From Holothuria scabra (Eukaryota; Echinodermata; Holothuroidea; Aspidochirotida; Holothuriidae), in assembly GCA_037179385.1 (NCBI GenBank), contig CM074195.1, positions 12,871,887 through 12,935,886 on the forward strand: a DNA stretch of 64,000 nt, written 5' to 3'. Below, in pieces: positions 9,390 to 20,097 of this stretch. The notes under the pieces were generated by a model. It ran no database searches. It was not told where the DNA came from and saw only the letters and a program-made list of their open reading frames with translations. The translations under genes were made by a program, and so were the position numbers. How positions within the stretch are numbered: position 1 is the first letter of the stretch; the number at the start of each line of letters is the position of its first letter.

Positions 9390-9705
9390 CGGCTCGAAGG
9401 TTATAAGTTGAGACGTAAAACCATATAAAATAACTGAAATACGGTTTTGGCATATTTTGTGAACCTAGAAGTACTACCTTGGAGGTAGTGTTTCCACGGT
9501 GAATGAGTCTGAAATAAAGTCTTGTGAGACTGAACTAAAGTGTTGTGAATGATTGGATGTTAAACCTGGTATATATAACGGCGTCAGTTTATTCGGGTTG
9601 ACATGGTTGTCTACATTCCATGTCCAATCAAAACATTGAAGTACTTACATGTAAGATCAAAATATACTGCGGTTCATTAGAAAACTTTTACACAGTCGAT
9701 CGACT
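9390..9705. other. Spacer
   Basis: No gene. A GTATATATAACG stretch near 9570 resembles a TATA element, but nothing downstream supports a transcript. Confidence 0.2.
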
Positions 9706-9800
9706 GCATGGTCGAGTGTTTAGAGCAATCGACTTGGAGTCGGTAGGTGTTGAATTCGATTCCTGGCCGGGTCATACCGAATACATAAAAATGGAACATA
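9706..9800 (+). mobile_element. tRNA-derived SINE family S, head only
   Basis: GCATGGTCGAGTGTTTAGAG has the layout of a pol III A box and GTTGAATTCGATTCCTGGCC that of a B box, about 35 bp apart, followed by GGGTCATACCGAA. The same head-to-body join is seen at 26111 and 20811. After about 9800 the family body is lost, so this copy is 3'-truncated. Confidence 0.6.
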
Positions 9801-10469
9801 TTTTTTTTTTTCGTTTTTATGACATATCCAACTATTTGCAGGTTCTTGGTCAGACGCTCCCCCAGTCGGACCAATGTTACCAATATCGCCTAGAAGGACT
9901 TTAGTTCTGGCATTTTCGGTTTTGTCTTCGATTTAATTGAAGAAGAATTCTCCTTTCTGTCGCTCAAGCTTCTAAATTTGGTCATTTCAAAGTAAAAATT
10001 TTGTTAAAAATTGAAAAGCAATTATAATTGTTAACCTTACGTTAACTTTGCAGTTGAATCCCCTGTCTAATGCCTGTATGGTTGCGGGTATTATTTCCAT
10101 GTTGTCTGCTTAGTAAACACGTAACCTTAATGCAGTTTGTCGTAATAGCATGTCGAGCTTGCCACCTTATAGAAAGTTAAATCGGGGGCAATGGGAAATT
10201 AAATTAACATGCTACACTGTAAGGCACTAAATATGTCGTAGTTAAGTCAGGAATACCTACCTGTACACGATAGCTTCCGACTTTGACATTTAGTTGCGTG
10301 CAGTCAACTTGCCCCCTCTCAATATTGAGATAAATGAGCCTTTTGCAATGCTAAGACAACAAGGAGCTTACTTACGTTGAAAAAGTTTTAGGCGTTTCGA
10401 AATCGCTAATGAACGAGTTTCTTTGGAAGAAGGGTTTAAGGTCACAACAGGATTTAGTATTTTAGAGGA
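9801..10469. other. Spacer
   Basis: T11 run at 9801-9811. Nothing else recognised. Confidence 0.25.
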
Positions 10470-10925
10470 GTACTTACTCTGAGCCTTTTGGTGAAAGTTG
10501 CATTGAAATCCGATGTGTGGTTCTCAACAAATGACCACGTAAAGTTTTCACATTTCCAACAAAAAGTTAACTTGAAGCAAGCACATGACATCACATCCCC
10601 ACATTAATGGACAGTCTTTTGTTTTTCTTTAAGCTTTAGATTGGATTTTCTCCTCAACAGTTACATATTATTAAAATGTGATTGCGTAAGTGGCATGAGA
10701 ATTTTACAAACTTTGCATCGCTCACAGGGAGTTCACACTCCTATTAACTTCAAGGTCAACACAACAGTCTCATAAAACAAAGGGAAACAAAGCATTTCTT
10801 GTCAATTTGAGGAATTGACATAAGCTCTGCTGCCCTCAAACTCACTTTTGAACACAAATCTACCCACTTTATTTACTGATATCTTGAGAAATACATGTCC
10901 GATATAAATGGAACTTTCACCACAC
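10470..10925. mobile_element. Long-inverted-repeat element family Q, copy 2
   Basis: Left arm landmarks are TTTTGGTGAAAGTTGCATT, GTGTGGTTCTCAACAAATG and AACTTGAAGCAAGCACATGA. The right arm has their inverse (TTTGAACACAAATC, TATCTTGAGAAATACATGTC, GAACTTTCACCACACTG). It shares the GAAGCAAGCA..TGACATCAC block with copy 1. Boundaries are approximate. Confidence 0.55.
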
Positions 10926-11896
10926 TGTGTAGATTTGGTGCCTCTTCCACATATGAAAATTAAATTTTTGCATAAACTTCGCTTTTAACGACGGGAATAT
11001 GTTCATTAACAAGTTGGGCATTATCTTACAGGTGCACCCGTCCAAAAATACAGGTAGCGTGATAGTAGACAGACAGGCAGACTGACTAGATAAGGTCAGA
11101 CCACGCTTGATCGGATCAAAAAGATCAGACCAGAAGAACTTTAGCAGACAGATGGAACAGGTTAGCCTTAGCCCAGTTCGACAGACTGACAAATAGGCCA
11201 GGCCAACGGACCACCACCAAAGCAAAACTTACCGAAGTTAACAGATAGGTCCTATGCAGATCTGACTAGGATAAGGCAGATCAGACAGACCACCAAAGTA
11301 GGCAAATAGGCAGTCAGACAGACAGACAGACAGAGAGAGGAGCTCAACTTGGTTAAAACCCCATTCACTAGTATAGCTTGTAGTAAAGTGTATTCGAAAT
11401 ACTATGATTACTGTGTTGTTCAACTCCCTGGTTGTTTCCATCTCCCTACTAATGGTAAAGGGCGCCATCTATTATTCCTTTTCGAACACACCTAAATGAA
11501 AAAATCCTCGTTACAAGGTAGTGTGAGCGAGAGATGAGAACCTTACAGCTTTCCTCATTGACAATGACAGTAGGCCATAAAAATTTACGACATTGGACAA
11601 GACACGTAACAATTACGTACCCAATTGTAAACATTGCAGTGATAACTTTCACGCATAGAGAAGGTCATTGATGTCATTTTGTGAAACAGCTCACATTTCA
11701 GGCTCGGATTCAGGGATATAATAAGGTAAGCTTCCCATGTACCCCCCCCCCCCTCCAATCATGGCAAAAGATGTTGAGGGGAAAGAGAGGGAAAGGGCCA
11801 AATTCCGGATGGAAGCCAAAGTCTATGTCTTCATTGTTTAAAATGAGAGCGCTTTATTACAACCCGCAACCGACTTTGTCGGCTGTGCAATTGATT
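10926..11896. other. Spacer with (CAGA)n tract
   Basis: A CAGA/GACA microsatellite lies at 11309-11339, within a wider AGACAG-rich stretch (11040-11340). C13 at 11740-11752 and a nearby GGATTCAGGG may be a hAT-like relic. The 76-102-codon minus frames over the microsatellite are compositional artefacts. Confidence 0.35.
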
Positions 11897-12156
11897 TTAG
11901 AGGGCAAGAACAGACACCCCAACATGAAGAGTATTGTTGTACACTGTCCTGTTTTATGATTGGCTTTTGAGAGTCATGTGACACTATTTTCCTCCTCGAA
12001 TGTGAAATAAACTAGGAGTTATTGTTTGGCTTAAATTGAAAATGCAATAATGGGGTTTTAAAATATTATTCAAGATACTTTGAAGAGAAATAAGGAAAAT
12101 GTGAAATTTAGCTGTTGCTCCAAACTGGGTTTAGCATGACTGCTCTTGATCTTTAA
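11897..12156 (+). mobile_element. TTAA MITE family C, copy 1
   Basis: The left end (TTAG, decayed from TTAA) reads AGGGCAAGAACAGACACCCC. The right end is GCATGACTGCTCTTGATCTTTAA. Internal landmarks are TGTCCTGTTTTATGATTGG, GAGAGTCATGTGACA and CAAGATACTTTGAAGAGAAA. Same family as 13289, 14901, 19811 and 50332. Confidence 0.7.
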
Positions 12157-13288
12157 TAATGGCAAACCTAACGCCCACGTTACGTGGGAAGAAAGCCGGG
12201 GTACCAGGAGAAAATCCACATACACCGAGCGGTATTTGAACCCATGTGTTCCAGAAACAAATTTAATTAATTACCGGTTCGGTCTATTTTCTTCGCCCTT
12301 TGTAAGCCAACTGTTTACTTTTACTCTTCACTAGGACTTCTTGCAGGGGAAAGATCTTTCCTCTTTTACTATAACTACTCGAAAGTTATACGATATATAA
12401 TGTTCATTAAGAGAAAAATAAAATTGAAAAATTTACGAACTCCCTATATAGAACAAAAGATGTTTAGTTTAAATTTTCACATTCACGGAATTCTTGATTT
12501 TTGTTCTTTGGTCATAGCAGTTCATTCCCGATGTTTAGTGAGTAGTGATACGCAAACTTATCCAACTGAATTAAGCAACAATAGTCAGCTATGCAGGTGA
12601 ACGTTCGTATTATCTTTTATGCGTGTATTTTACTTGGAGTTCACTGTTACTTGCACAGCCACCGCGGGAATATTACCAGCTTAAACGTTACAGTTGGACA
12701 CATTATGTCATCGACGAATGTCATTCTAAAACGTCCTCCATGCTGCAAACTTTGACAAGAACGTTCGCCTCAAATATCAGTTCGATATTATTTCCACTTT
12801 TTCGCAACCTTTTAAGTAAAGCACCCAAGGCCAAATTTAATTGAATGGCTTTTCCTTGCGTGAGGACGGCTCGACAGTATTCTCGGAAATGCACCCGCTT
12901 CTGTAATTTAAGTGAATGTGTGTACATACAACAGCGCGGTTCATTTCGGGGACAGTATGTCCAGATGTCACGGGCGGGAAAACGAAAATTCGTTCCAGAA
13001 GGTCATTTAGAGTTTAAAGCGTCGAGGGCTCGATAGACCCTTGAAATATCCAGGAGGTCGACGGGTTTCATTGAAAATGTGCTGGTGATGTTTAATGTAT
13101 TCGGGGTTGAACTTTTCCCCTTTCAGATAGAGATAGTGAGAGGATTATGACGCCGACGTTGTCTGCTGCCTCAAGTTCCTCAACAGTCTCATGAAAAGTG
13201 ACATCTTCTCCAGTCTTACAGTAAACCAGCTCATCTTGAGTGCGTGGAAGAAACACTAAAAAGGTTTTTTTTTAAACTAGGTTTTAAA
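12157..13288. other. Spacer
   Basis: A GT/CA-poor mixed sequence with no repeat matched inside this window. Frames of 62-73 codons at 12146-13036 lack any domain. Confidence 0.25.
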
Positions 13289-13849
13289 TTAAAGGTCAAA
13301 AGCAGTCCCCAAAACTTATTTTGAAGCAACAGCTAAGTATCACACTTTTTTTCATATTTCTATTCGGAGTGTCTTTCATCATATTTTTAGAATTTGAAGG
13401 CCCAGTTCTCTCACCCCAAACAGTACCAATTCTTCAAACCTTCTTACCTAAGCCCCCCCCCACAACTGTCTGAAATTCATCCTTATCCAGTCACAGTCTC
13501 AGTTAATGGCTTGAAGGTGAGTATAGAAAAGCTTTATGTGTATAAACAAGACACTTTCGCTGCAGTTCGTGTTGTGTAATATAAGCTTTGGTAATCTGCC
13601 TTGTTTGAATCAACTGTCAATCAAAAAGCTGGGCCAATGTAGAGTTTCTGTACCCCCCTACAAGGAGTGTAGTTTGGGGTGAGAGGATTGGCCCTTTAAT
13701 ATTGCATGTTTAGAGCAATTCAAACAATAAATTTTACATTTGGAGAGTAAAGTTTTGTCACATGACTCTCAACAGCCAATCAATGCAATCATGAGAGAAC
13801 ACAGTCTACTACACTAATTCAAGTTGGGGTGTCTGCTCTTGCCCTTTAA
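13289..13849 (-). mobile_element. TTAA MITE family C, copy 2, split by a family B element
   Basis: The left end is TTAAAGGTCAAAAGCAGTCC and the right end GTCTGCTCTTGCCCTTTAA, both TTAA-flanked. Family landmarks (CATATTTCTATTCGGAGTG on the left; GTCACATGACTCTCAACAGC on the right) are separated by a complete B element at 13394-13699. Removing it restores a C element of about 255 bp. Confidence 0.8.
13394..13699 (-). mobile_element. TTAA MITE family B, copy 4, nested in C
   Basis: Ends are TTGAAGGCCCAGTTCTCTCA (left TTAA mutated to TTGA) and TGAGAGGATTGGCCCTTTAA. The internal blocks GCCCCCCCCCACAACTGTC and CAGTCACAGTCTCAGTTAAT are the reverse complement of copy 1, so this copy is inverted. It sits inside C copy 2 and is therefore the younger insertion. 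Confidence 0.8.
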
Positions 13850-14900
13850 AAAAGCATGCCTCATTTGGTATCTAGTGTTTTAAAACGTATTATTAGCAGC
13901 CCCCCTTCCCATTCTAGAAACGACTGGTGGCCCGCCAACACATCCAGTTTTCAATATAACCTGTCGATTTTTTTTAATTTGAACATACATAAAATGTTAT
14001 CGGAAGAAATTTGCAAAGGGGAAAATATTTGCAATAAACTTTTTCTCATTTTGAAACCGTAATTTTGACTTGAGTTACGTCCCCTCAAAACACCACTTCT
14101 ATCTTGGCATAAGCATAGCCTAAATATTACCTAGGAGACCTAGACGCTTTACTTTAATACTCTTTCACACCCCAGAACTGGCAGCTGTGTGTGGGGAGGG
14201 GTCATGTAATAGGCTACATGAGCAAATGATTGGCAATAGCCAACCTTAAGAAGTGACAAATGTTCCCTTGTGTCATTTCATGGCAAATCCTTTCAACTAA
14301 CAGACTTAGTTGAATTAACAGCCCAAAACCGTGCGAAGAAGTAAACGGTTTGGTTGACCCTTAAATGCGAACCTGTCTAACAGTACAGCGTACACCGTAC
14401 TCTGTAGCCTACTAGATATCCTAGTAATGAGTGGCCTATATACAGGCAGGTATACGGCTATGACTGCCGTATGGTACCTTCTGGGTAAGACCCTTCATCG
14501 TTTGACAGCCTCTGTCAACTTACCCACAGGAGTGCGCATGGCAACCAGACTGGCAACTGTGTAAACTGGTAAATAAAGACAAAGTCGTGAGTCCCATATG
14601 CCAGAGCTTGCGTATTCATAAGTAACGTACATCATATAGCCTACCCCAGATGCGTAGGTGTAGATACTCAGCCTGTCCGCATAAAAGTCCCGAATGCCCA
14701 TAAATAATCACTATGTTGGCGCTGTATGGTCTTACATGCAATGAAATGCAGTAACCGTGTTAATTGACCACTGTTCCTGAACAATGATGCGGTCAATGGA
14801 TTTATGGCATTGCCATCAATCCATCAATGACCAATGGTTAGTTGGAAATACCAACTAGAAAAAGAAGAATACACGGAAATCCTCGATGATAAATTCAGAT
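13850..14900. other. Spacer
   Basis: Nothing recognised. Short frames at 13856-14062 (+) and 14495-14701 (-) have no domain. Confidence 0.25.
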
Positions 14901-15372
14901 TTAAAGGGAAAGAGCAGTCACCCTCAACTTGAAGTAGTGTAGTAGACTATCCTGTTTCATGATTGGTTGTTGAGAGTCATGCGACAACATTTTCTCCTCA
15001 GATGTGAGATTTGCTAGAATTGCTAGCATTCCCCCAAACTTATTTTTAAAAAAAAAAGCTAAATAACACAATTTTCATCTTATTTCTCTTCAAAATATCT
15101 TTATATGACTTTACTAATGCATATTCAAGGTAAACCAAACAGTTATTTCTAATGACTTTCACATTTGAAGAGGAAAAACATTGTCACATGACTCCCAACA
15201 GTCAATCATGAAACTGGACAGTCTACTACACTTCTTCAATTTTGGGATGACTGGTACTGCCCTTTAAAGTCATAAAATATGATAGTAGATACTTTGAAGA
15301 GAAAAAGGGATTAAATTTGTGTTATTTAGCTGTTGTTTCAAAATAAGTTTGGGACGACTGCTCTTGACCTTT
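14901..15372 (+). mobile_element. TTAA MITE family C, copy 3, with a second C copy inside
   Basis: The outer copy starts TTAAAGGGAAAGAGCAGTCA and ends GACGACTGCTCTTGACCTTTAC at about 15372. At 15031 the sequence changes to CCCCCAAACTTATTTT and runs as an inverted C copy to CTGCCCTTTAA at 15267, after which the outer copy resumes. The inner copy lacks its first about 20 bp. This is self-nesting of the same family. Confidence 0.7.
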
Positions 15373-15446
15373 ACGATACATTGGTTTGACATTAAAACTA
15401 AAAATTATATTCCGTTATAGGAGCATTGTCATTGACCTGTGGTAAT

Positions 15447-15606
15447 CTCTTAAATCGCAAGATTTAAAATGTTGTAGTTTAAAACTAAGAGTCTAAAAGA
15501 GTGGAATTAGTGACCAATAGGACGTTTGATCGGTCACTAATTCAATTCTTTTAGAGTTTTTTTTTTAAACTCTATTAGACTAATTTTAAATCTATTGATT
15601 TAAGAG
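15447..15606. repeat. 160-bp quasi-palindrome
   Basis: The left arm starts CTCTTAAATCGCAAGATTTA and ends GAATTAGTGACC. The right arm is its imperfect inverse, starting GGTCACTAATTCAATTC and ending GATTTAAGAG. The arms are about 72 bp around a 16-base centre (AATAGGACGTTTGATC). An A/T run in the right arm (T10) is the main difference. Confidence 0.75.
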
Positions 15607-15829
15607 AGTAAGCAATTATATAGTATGCACAGTAATAATGTATACACTGTACAGAGTACAGTACGTAGTACCGTACCATCGATTGCTATTATAATGTGTG
15701 GTACGTATAAAATCTGCGAAAATAAAACTTTATATTCAGTAACTCGCAAAGTGCAGTCGCAATCAAGAGCCCGTGGACTATTTCTTTTATTACTTAAGTA
15801 GGTAAAGGAAAGTTCGGGCAAGTTAGTTA

Positions 15830-15940
15830 AAGTTTTACGGCCCAGTTTCCAACCTACTGATTCAATTATAGCCTGACAGGGTCTTTTTCCAGTTGTGGCT
15901 TTCTGACTTGTTTTCCCTACTCTATTGCACAACGGCAGTG
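15830..15940 (-). mobile_element. SINE family S, 3' tail fragment
   Basis: Reading the minus strand gives the family tail: GTAGGGAAAACAAGTCAGAA, then CACAACTGGAAAAAG, then GGTTGGAAACTGGGCCGTAA. It matches the ends of the copies at 26111 and 55441; the tRNA-like head is missing. Confidence 0.7.
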
Positions 15941-16305
15941 CGTTCCATTTTTAGAGTCAGGCATTTTAAGTTCAGGCAAGCGCAGATATTAACCATTCCG
16001 GCTATAGAACATTAGTGTGTATACAATGTAAAGTTGTACGCGCTTACCAAGGATGAGGGTGCACGTCATACAGGATTATGTTATTCGTTTTCTACAAAAT
16101 GACTTGGCACTGATTTGGATTCCTTGTAGACAAATTGAGTCTTTTTTATGGCAAATATCATAGAACGGATAAACTTCTGAATTATAAGATTCCTTTCATT
16201 AATTTATTCATACTTTTATGGAATACTTTTATGGAGTACTTTTAAGGAATAATGGGCCAAACCATTTACTTTTAATGTCAAAAGCTTGAAGAATTAAAGA
16301 AAACA

Positions 16306-16382
16306 AAGAAATACAGCTATAACTGTACGTAAGCAAGTTGTCACGTTAGACTTGCTTACGTACAGTTATAGCTGTATTTCTT
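16306..16382. repeat. Perfect 32-bp stem hairpin
   Basis: Arms 16306-16337 and 16351-16382 are exact reverse complements over 32 bp, separated by a 13-base loop TTGTCACGTTAGA. No mismatch or bulge is present, unlike a typical animal pre-miRNA. It could be a cruciform-forming palindrome, a recent inverted duplication or a fold-back assembly artefact. Confidence 0.9.
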
Positions 16383-17300
16383 ATGCCGTTTAATAACGTC
16401 AGAGAGATTTTTTCGAGATTAACCTTATTAGCAAAAACCATAAACAAACCAACCAACAAGCAAACAAATGGAATTGCACTTCAATGAAGGATTTATTTAC
16501 ATCTACATCTACATCGGAAGTAAATTACAAATACAGGACACCGGCTAACACAGCTTGAATTTTCTCTTCAATGTTACAACACAATATCTCTCGAAATGTA
16601 AACTTAGGCCGCAGCCTACAATTGATATTGCTATATAGCAAGATGGTCTTGGATAACAAGGTCATTAATCATTGAGTTATATTTAACCAGAGTTCAGGCT
16701 GAAGTTAGAAGGAGTCAAGACAGATTTATTCGGTCTTTTGTAGCTTTCTTTCAGCTCCTTCAGCTGCCTCTTGGGATGAAAAATAGTTCATTTGAATTGT
16801 TATCGTACATGGTTGAATATATGACCTAATACTCAGGACAAACAACAGGGTCAGGTAATCAAGGTCAAGATTGAAACAGGTAGCATCAAGCATACTTTTG
16901 TGGGGTATTTTTAATAAAGGAAGTATCACCCTATATTTTCATGTTTCAATTTGGACGTAGTGGTGATTCATTATAAATGTTTGATGGATAAGATAGGCTA
17001 TATGAGGCCCGCGTACGCTCGGAGATAGCAAATTACGCATGAACTGTTACTGGATTTTGTAGAATTACCTTGAACCCTTCCTGGTTTTGTGATATCTGAC
17101 CAGGGTGCAATTTATCATTTCTCCAAAACCTTCTTCCAAAATGTTCTTGAAGACACCTCTGGGACCGTTTTGGAATGCAAGGATGTTTTATTGTTTTTGC
17201 TGTAACGGTTAATTAAGGAGAGTATTTCGACTTTTGTTACAAGGATAGCCTCCCTCCAAACAGGAGTAATTAGAGGCCCAATTCTCCCACACTAAACACA
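16383..17300. other. Spacer with B-terminal fragment
   Basis: Positions 17270-17297 (TTAGAGGCCCAATTCTCCCA...) match the left end of family B only, and element J follows at once. CATCTACATCTACATC at 16499-16514 is a short tandem. Nothing else is seen. Confidence 0.3.
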
Positions 17301-17620
17301 ATAGAGTGTTTTCACTGACGTCACAAAAACACCCGACCTTTTGGCTTTACTTAAAAACTAGTGCACTACGCTATAGTGTATCTAGCCCGCGGAGCAGACG
17401 AAGTCTTTTCGTTCAGCTAATCGCTACGAAAAACAAAGGTGCGGCACTCTAAGGGGCCCGCAGCCACAGATGCGCTACGCAGGCTATAGTGTAGCTAGCT
17501 GAGAAGCAGCTGATCACGTATGGCTGTTGCATGATAACAGCTAACACTGTTGATATTTCGACCCCACTGGGCAGCTGAGCGTGACTTATCTTATCGTGAC
17601 GTCACGTGAAAGCAATCTAT
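17301..17620. mobile_element. Element family J, copy 1 (CACGTGACGTCA ends)
   Basis: The left end ATAGAGTGTTTTCACTGACG and the inverse of the right end (ATAGATTGCTTTCACGTGAC) match at about 20 of 25 positions, so this is a 320-bp element with imperfect terminal repeats. Related ends occur at 43489-43513 and 61841-61868. A P mini-element lies inside at 17384-17485. Confidence 0.6.
17384..17485 (+). mobile_element. Mini-element P, copy 1
   Basis: A 102-bp unit with ends AGCCCGCGGAGC and GCTACGCAGGCT (inverse AGCCTGCGTAGC). Internal landmarks are GACGAAGTCTTTTCGTTCAG and GCAGCCACAGA. The sequence CTATAGTGTA precedes it (17371-17380) and recurs at its right edge (17484-17493), suggesting a target duplication of about 10 bp. 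Confidence 0.7.
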
Positions 17621-18420
17621 ACTCGCAGGTAAAGGAAACATAACGAACTTTTTCATGTGATGGTTGTCATCAGACGCCAGCTGAGAACGGACACAATTGA
17701 CCGCCCTTCTCGCAGTTTTGTACTGATGGAGTAAGACTTCTGTTGTCTGATCATGCCCTAGCTTTCTCTGAGGATCATTCCTTCACCAACATGTGATAAT
17801 CACATGAGTGAAATTAAACGTGAACTTGAAATAATCCTTGTGCAATTTTAACCCAGAAACCAACTGCGTCACCCATTTAATCCATATAATGACAAACATA
17901 CTTCAAGTAAATTCATACGGTACAAAATAATGATGCAGGCCTTTTTGTCGTCTCCTTTCCGCAATAGTTTTCCTCTTCGTGGGCCTTTATTCAGAGATCT
18001 TTCATAGATGATATTTCCTGTTAAAAAATAATAAGAATATAAAAAAAAAAAAAAAAAAACATTTCGATTTGTGCCACGGAGAGCCCCGTAGTCTGGTAGT
18101 AACCTTATAATTAGAACTTGTAAGTCAATAGGATATATTATGTCCTTTTCAGCGTTGATAGATCGACTCGTGATTGACAAACCGCTGGTAAATTCATCGG
18201 GAAGATCTTGAATGGCTACTGTAGGTCACCTTCACAAAGATTCGTCATTTTGGCGTTGATTAAAAAGCGAAAGTGAATTGAGAGAGATGGTCTCGCGAGA
18301 CTGATTCTCAGTTTAGAGACTCTTTCAGTATTTTGACCACGTTTGCATGGATTGACCATTTTATTGCCAGTCCGTTCATTGAACGCGTATTCCCCTTGCT
18401 TCTATATTGAAACCAAACAG
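17621..18420. other. Spacer with A18 tract
   Basis: A18 run near 18042-18059. A 103-codon minus frame crosses it (poly-Phe) and is not taken as coding. Confidence 0.3.
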
Positions 18421-18513
18421 AGCCGAAGGAATTTTCGTTGAAATAATAGCGACGAAATATCCGAGGGGCGTCATCCTAAGGGTGGCGGCAGCCACAGAGG
18501 TGCTACGCGGGCC
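18421..18513 (+). mobile_element. Mini-element P, copy 2 (diverged)
   Basis: Starts AGCCGAAGGAATTTTCGTTG, then GCGACGAAATATCCGAGGGG, then GGCAGCCACAGAGGTGCTAC and GCGGGCC. The order and spacing match copy 1, though the left end is eroded. Confidence 0.5.
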
Positions 18514-18904
18514 ACTATAGGCTTCACTCGTAATACTAAGAATATGTACGTCAAAAGAGAGAGAAGCCATGTTCGATACACTGAAAGGCACTCCGGTTTG
18601 CCATGTCTCTCATCTGCTCATAAGACTATGGTCATAGCTACAGAAGGAATATTCCGAGTGGGTGGACCGGCATCAGCATCGAAGCCTGCGGGAATTAGAA
18701 AGGGCAACTTTCCTTGGGATTTCTAAGTTGTCAAACCGCGTGCTAAGTTATGATGGCGCTCTGCATAGTCACTGTTTGAACTGCCCCCTAAATTTTTGCA
18801 CAGGTCACGGCCTTAAACATTCATGACCAAATCGTACGGCGATGGAAAGCCCACTACAAGCATCATGTCCTATACCAATCGGTCAGTCCGACAAAAATAA
18901 TTCA

Positions 18905-19136
18905 ACATTAGAGAATTCTGCACCTTGAAAAGTGGATGTTATGACTTGGCAGATATCATCACTTGGCCGATTTCTGAATAATAGAAACCCGCACCTGAAC
19001 CATGTAATCACTAACAATGTGGTTTTGTGTCAGTTGTTCAGTTGTTTAACATGCAAGGATATCAAGGACAGGATAAGTTTGTCCAGGTTTCAAGGGACCT
19101 AAATCCGTAATGATCAGTATATTGATAAGTTTTTTA
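18905..19136 (+). repeat. Dispersed repeat G, copy 1
   Basis: CATTAGAGAATTCTGCACCT, TGACTTGGCAGATATCATCA, GACCATGTAATCACTAACAA-like and AAGGACAGGATAAGTTTGTC recur in the same order at 25195-25442. Both copies are cut on the right by a TTAA-flanked element. Class unknown. Confidence 0.55.
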
Positions 19137-19686
19137 TTAAAGTGTAACTCAATTCAAAAAATTCAAAAATATCTATTAAACAGCATGAAAATGAATTCTA
19201 AAAGTCCAATTCCCATTTTCAGGACATTCCTGAGCTGCGATGTAAAATGTTGAAGTTTATTCATTTAAAAAAATTGATCCATTGCGCAACAATTTGTGAC
19301 TTTCTTGTTGTACAACTCACACTATCTGCTTTGTTTCCCTTTAAAATTAAAAATGTTTTATGACCTTGAACACTTCCTGTTATCCTGGATAGCATGTTGC
19401 ACAGAGAGTGCTTAATTAATAACATCACCCCATAAGGGTAAGATTGCTATCACACCTTGATACAAGGTGTAGTAAGTTTCCGAAAAACAAAGAAATAAAA
19501 AGATTGTAATATGAGTAGTACAACAATGACATTACAAATTATTGCGCAATGTACCATTTTAAGTTGAGTGAATTAACTTCAACATTTTATATCTCAGCTC
19601 AGGAATATCCTATGAAGATGGGAGTTGGACTGTTAGGATTCAATTTTCATGCGCTTCAATACATATTTTTGAATTTTTTGACTTAA
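19137..19686. mobile_element. TTAA element family D, copy 1
   Basis: TTAA at both ends (19137, 19683). The left half (TTAAAGTGTAACTCAATTC, CAGGACATTCCTGAGCTG, AATTTGTGACTTTCTTGTTG, ATTGCGCAACAATTT) recurs inverted in the right half (CAACAATGACATTACAAATT, ATTGCGCAAT, CAGCTCAGGAATATCC). The arms are about 240 bp around a centre with CCCATAAGGGTA. Copies 2-4 are at about 31509, 33000 and 50046. Confidence 0.75.
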
Positions 19687-19691
19687 GGTTT

Positions 19692-19790
19692 TTTTTTCTA
19701 AAAGTCCCCTCGACTCTCTGGCGAAGAGCCAAGGGGCGAAAACCAAACATTTACTCCCGAAGGAGTTCTGCTCGCAAGCTGCTGTTCAGA
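19692..19790 (-). mobile_element. U2-SINE family, 3' tail fragment T1
   Basis: Minus-strand reading: GCAGAACTCCTTCGGGAGTA, TTTGGTTTTCGCCCCTTGGC, CAGAGAGTCGAGGGGACTTT, TAGAAAAAAAAA. This is the 3' body and A-tail shared with the U2-headed copies at 51134 and 58214. The A-tail abuts the end of D copy 1. Confidence 0.65.
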
Positions 19791-19810
19791 ACACTCGATG
19801 TAAATCACTT

Positions 19811-20097
19811 TTAAGAGAAAAAATATTGCACAGTCACCCAAATTTGAATTGTTTTACCCTGTATCTTATTTCATGAATGGTCCTTGAAAATCATGTCGCA
19901 ACAATTTTTTTCTCATTAATTGTATAATTCACGTAGAGTAACTCGATTCTTTGTCTACTTAACGAGTATGTAATTCATGTGATATGAAATATCATGAAAG
20001 ATATTTAAAAGTAAACATAAAACTGAGGATAATTGTGAGATTATACACCGTAGTTGTTATTTTAGTTTGTAAGGGGCGACTGCTTTTGTCTTGGTAT
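19811..20097 (-). mobile_element. TTAA MITE family C, copy 5 (diverged)
   Basis: TTAAGAGAAAAAATATTGCA and CAGTCACCCAAATTTGAATT at the left and GGGGCGACTGCTTTTGTCTT at the right fit family C with many changes; the right TTAA is lost (ATAAA). GGTCCTTGAAAATCATGTCG corresponds to the family's GAGAGTCATGTGACA block. Confidence 0.45.

Noticed and set aside
9706..9780. A functional tRNA gene
   Set aside because: A and B boxes are present but the acceptor arms do not pair and the head is joined to SINE sequence as in other family copies.
17869..18180. 103-codon minus ORF
   Set aside because: It runs through an A18/T18 tract and has no recognisable domain.
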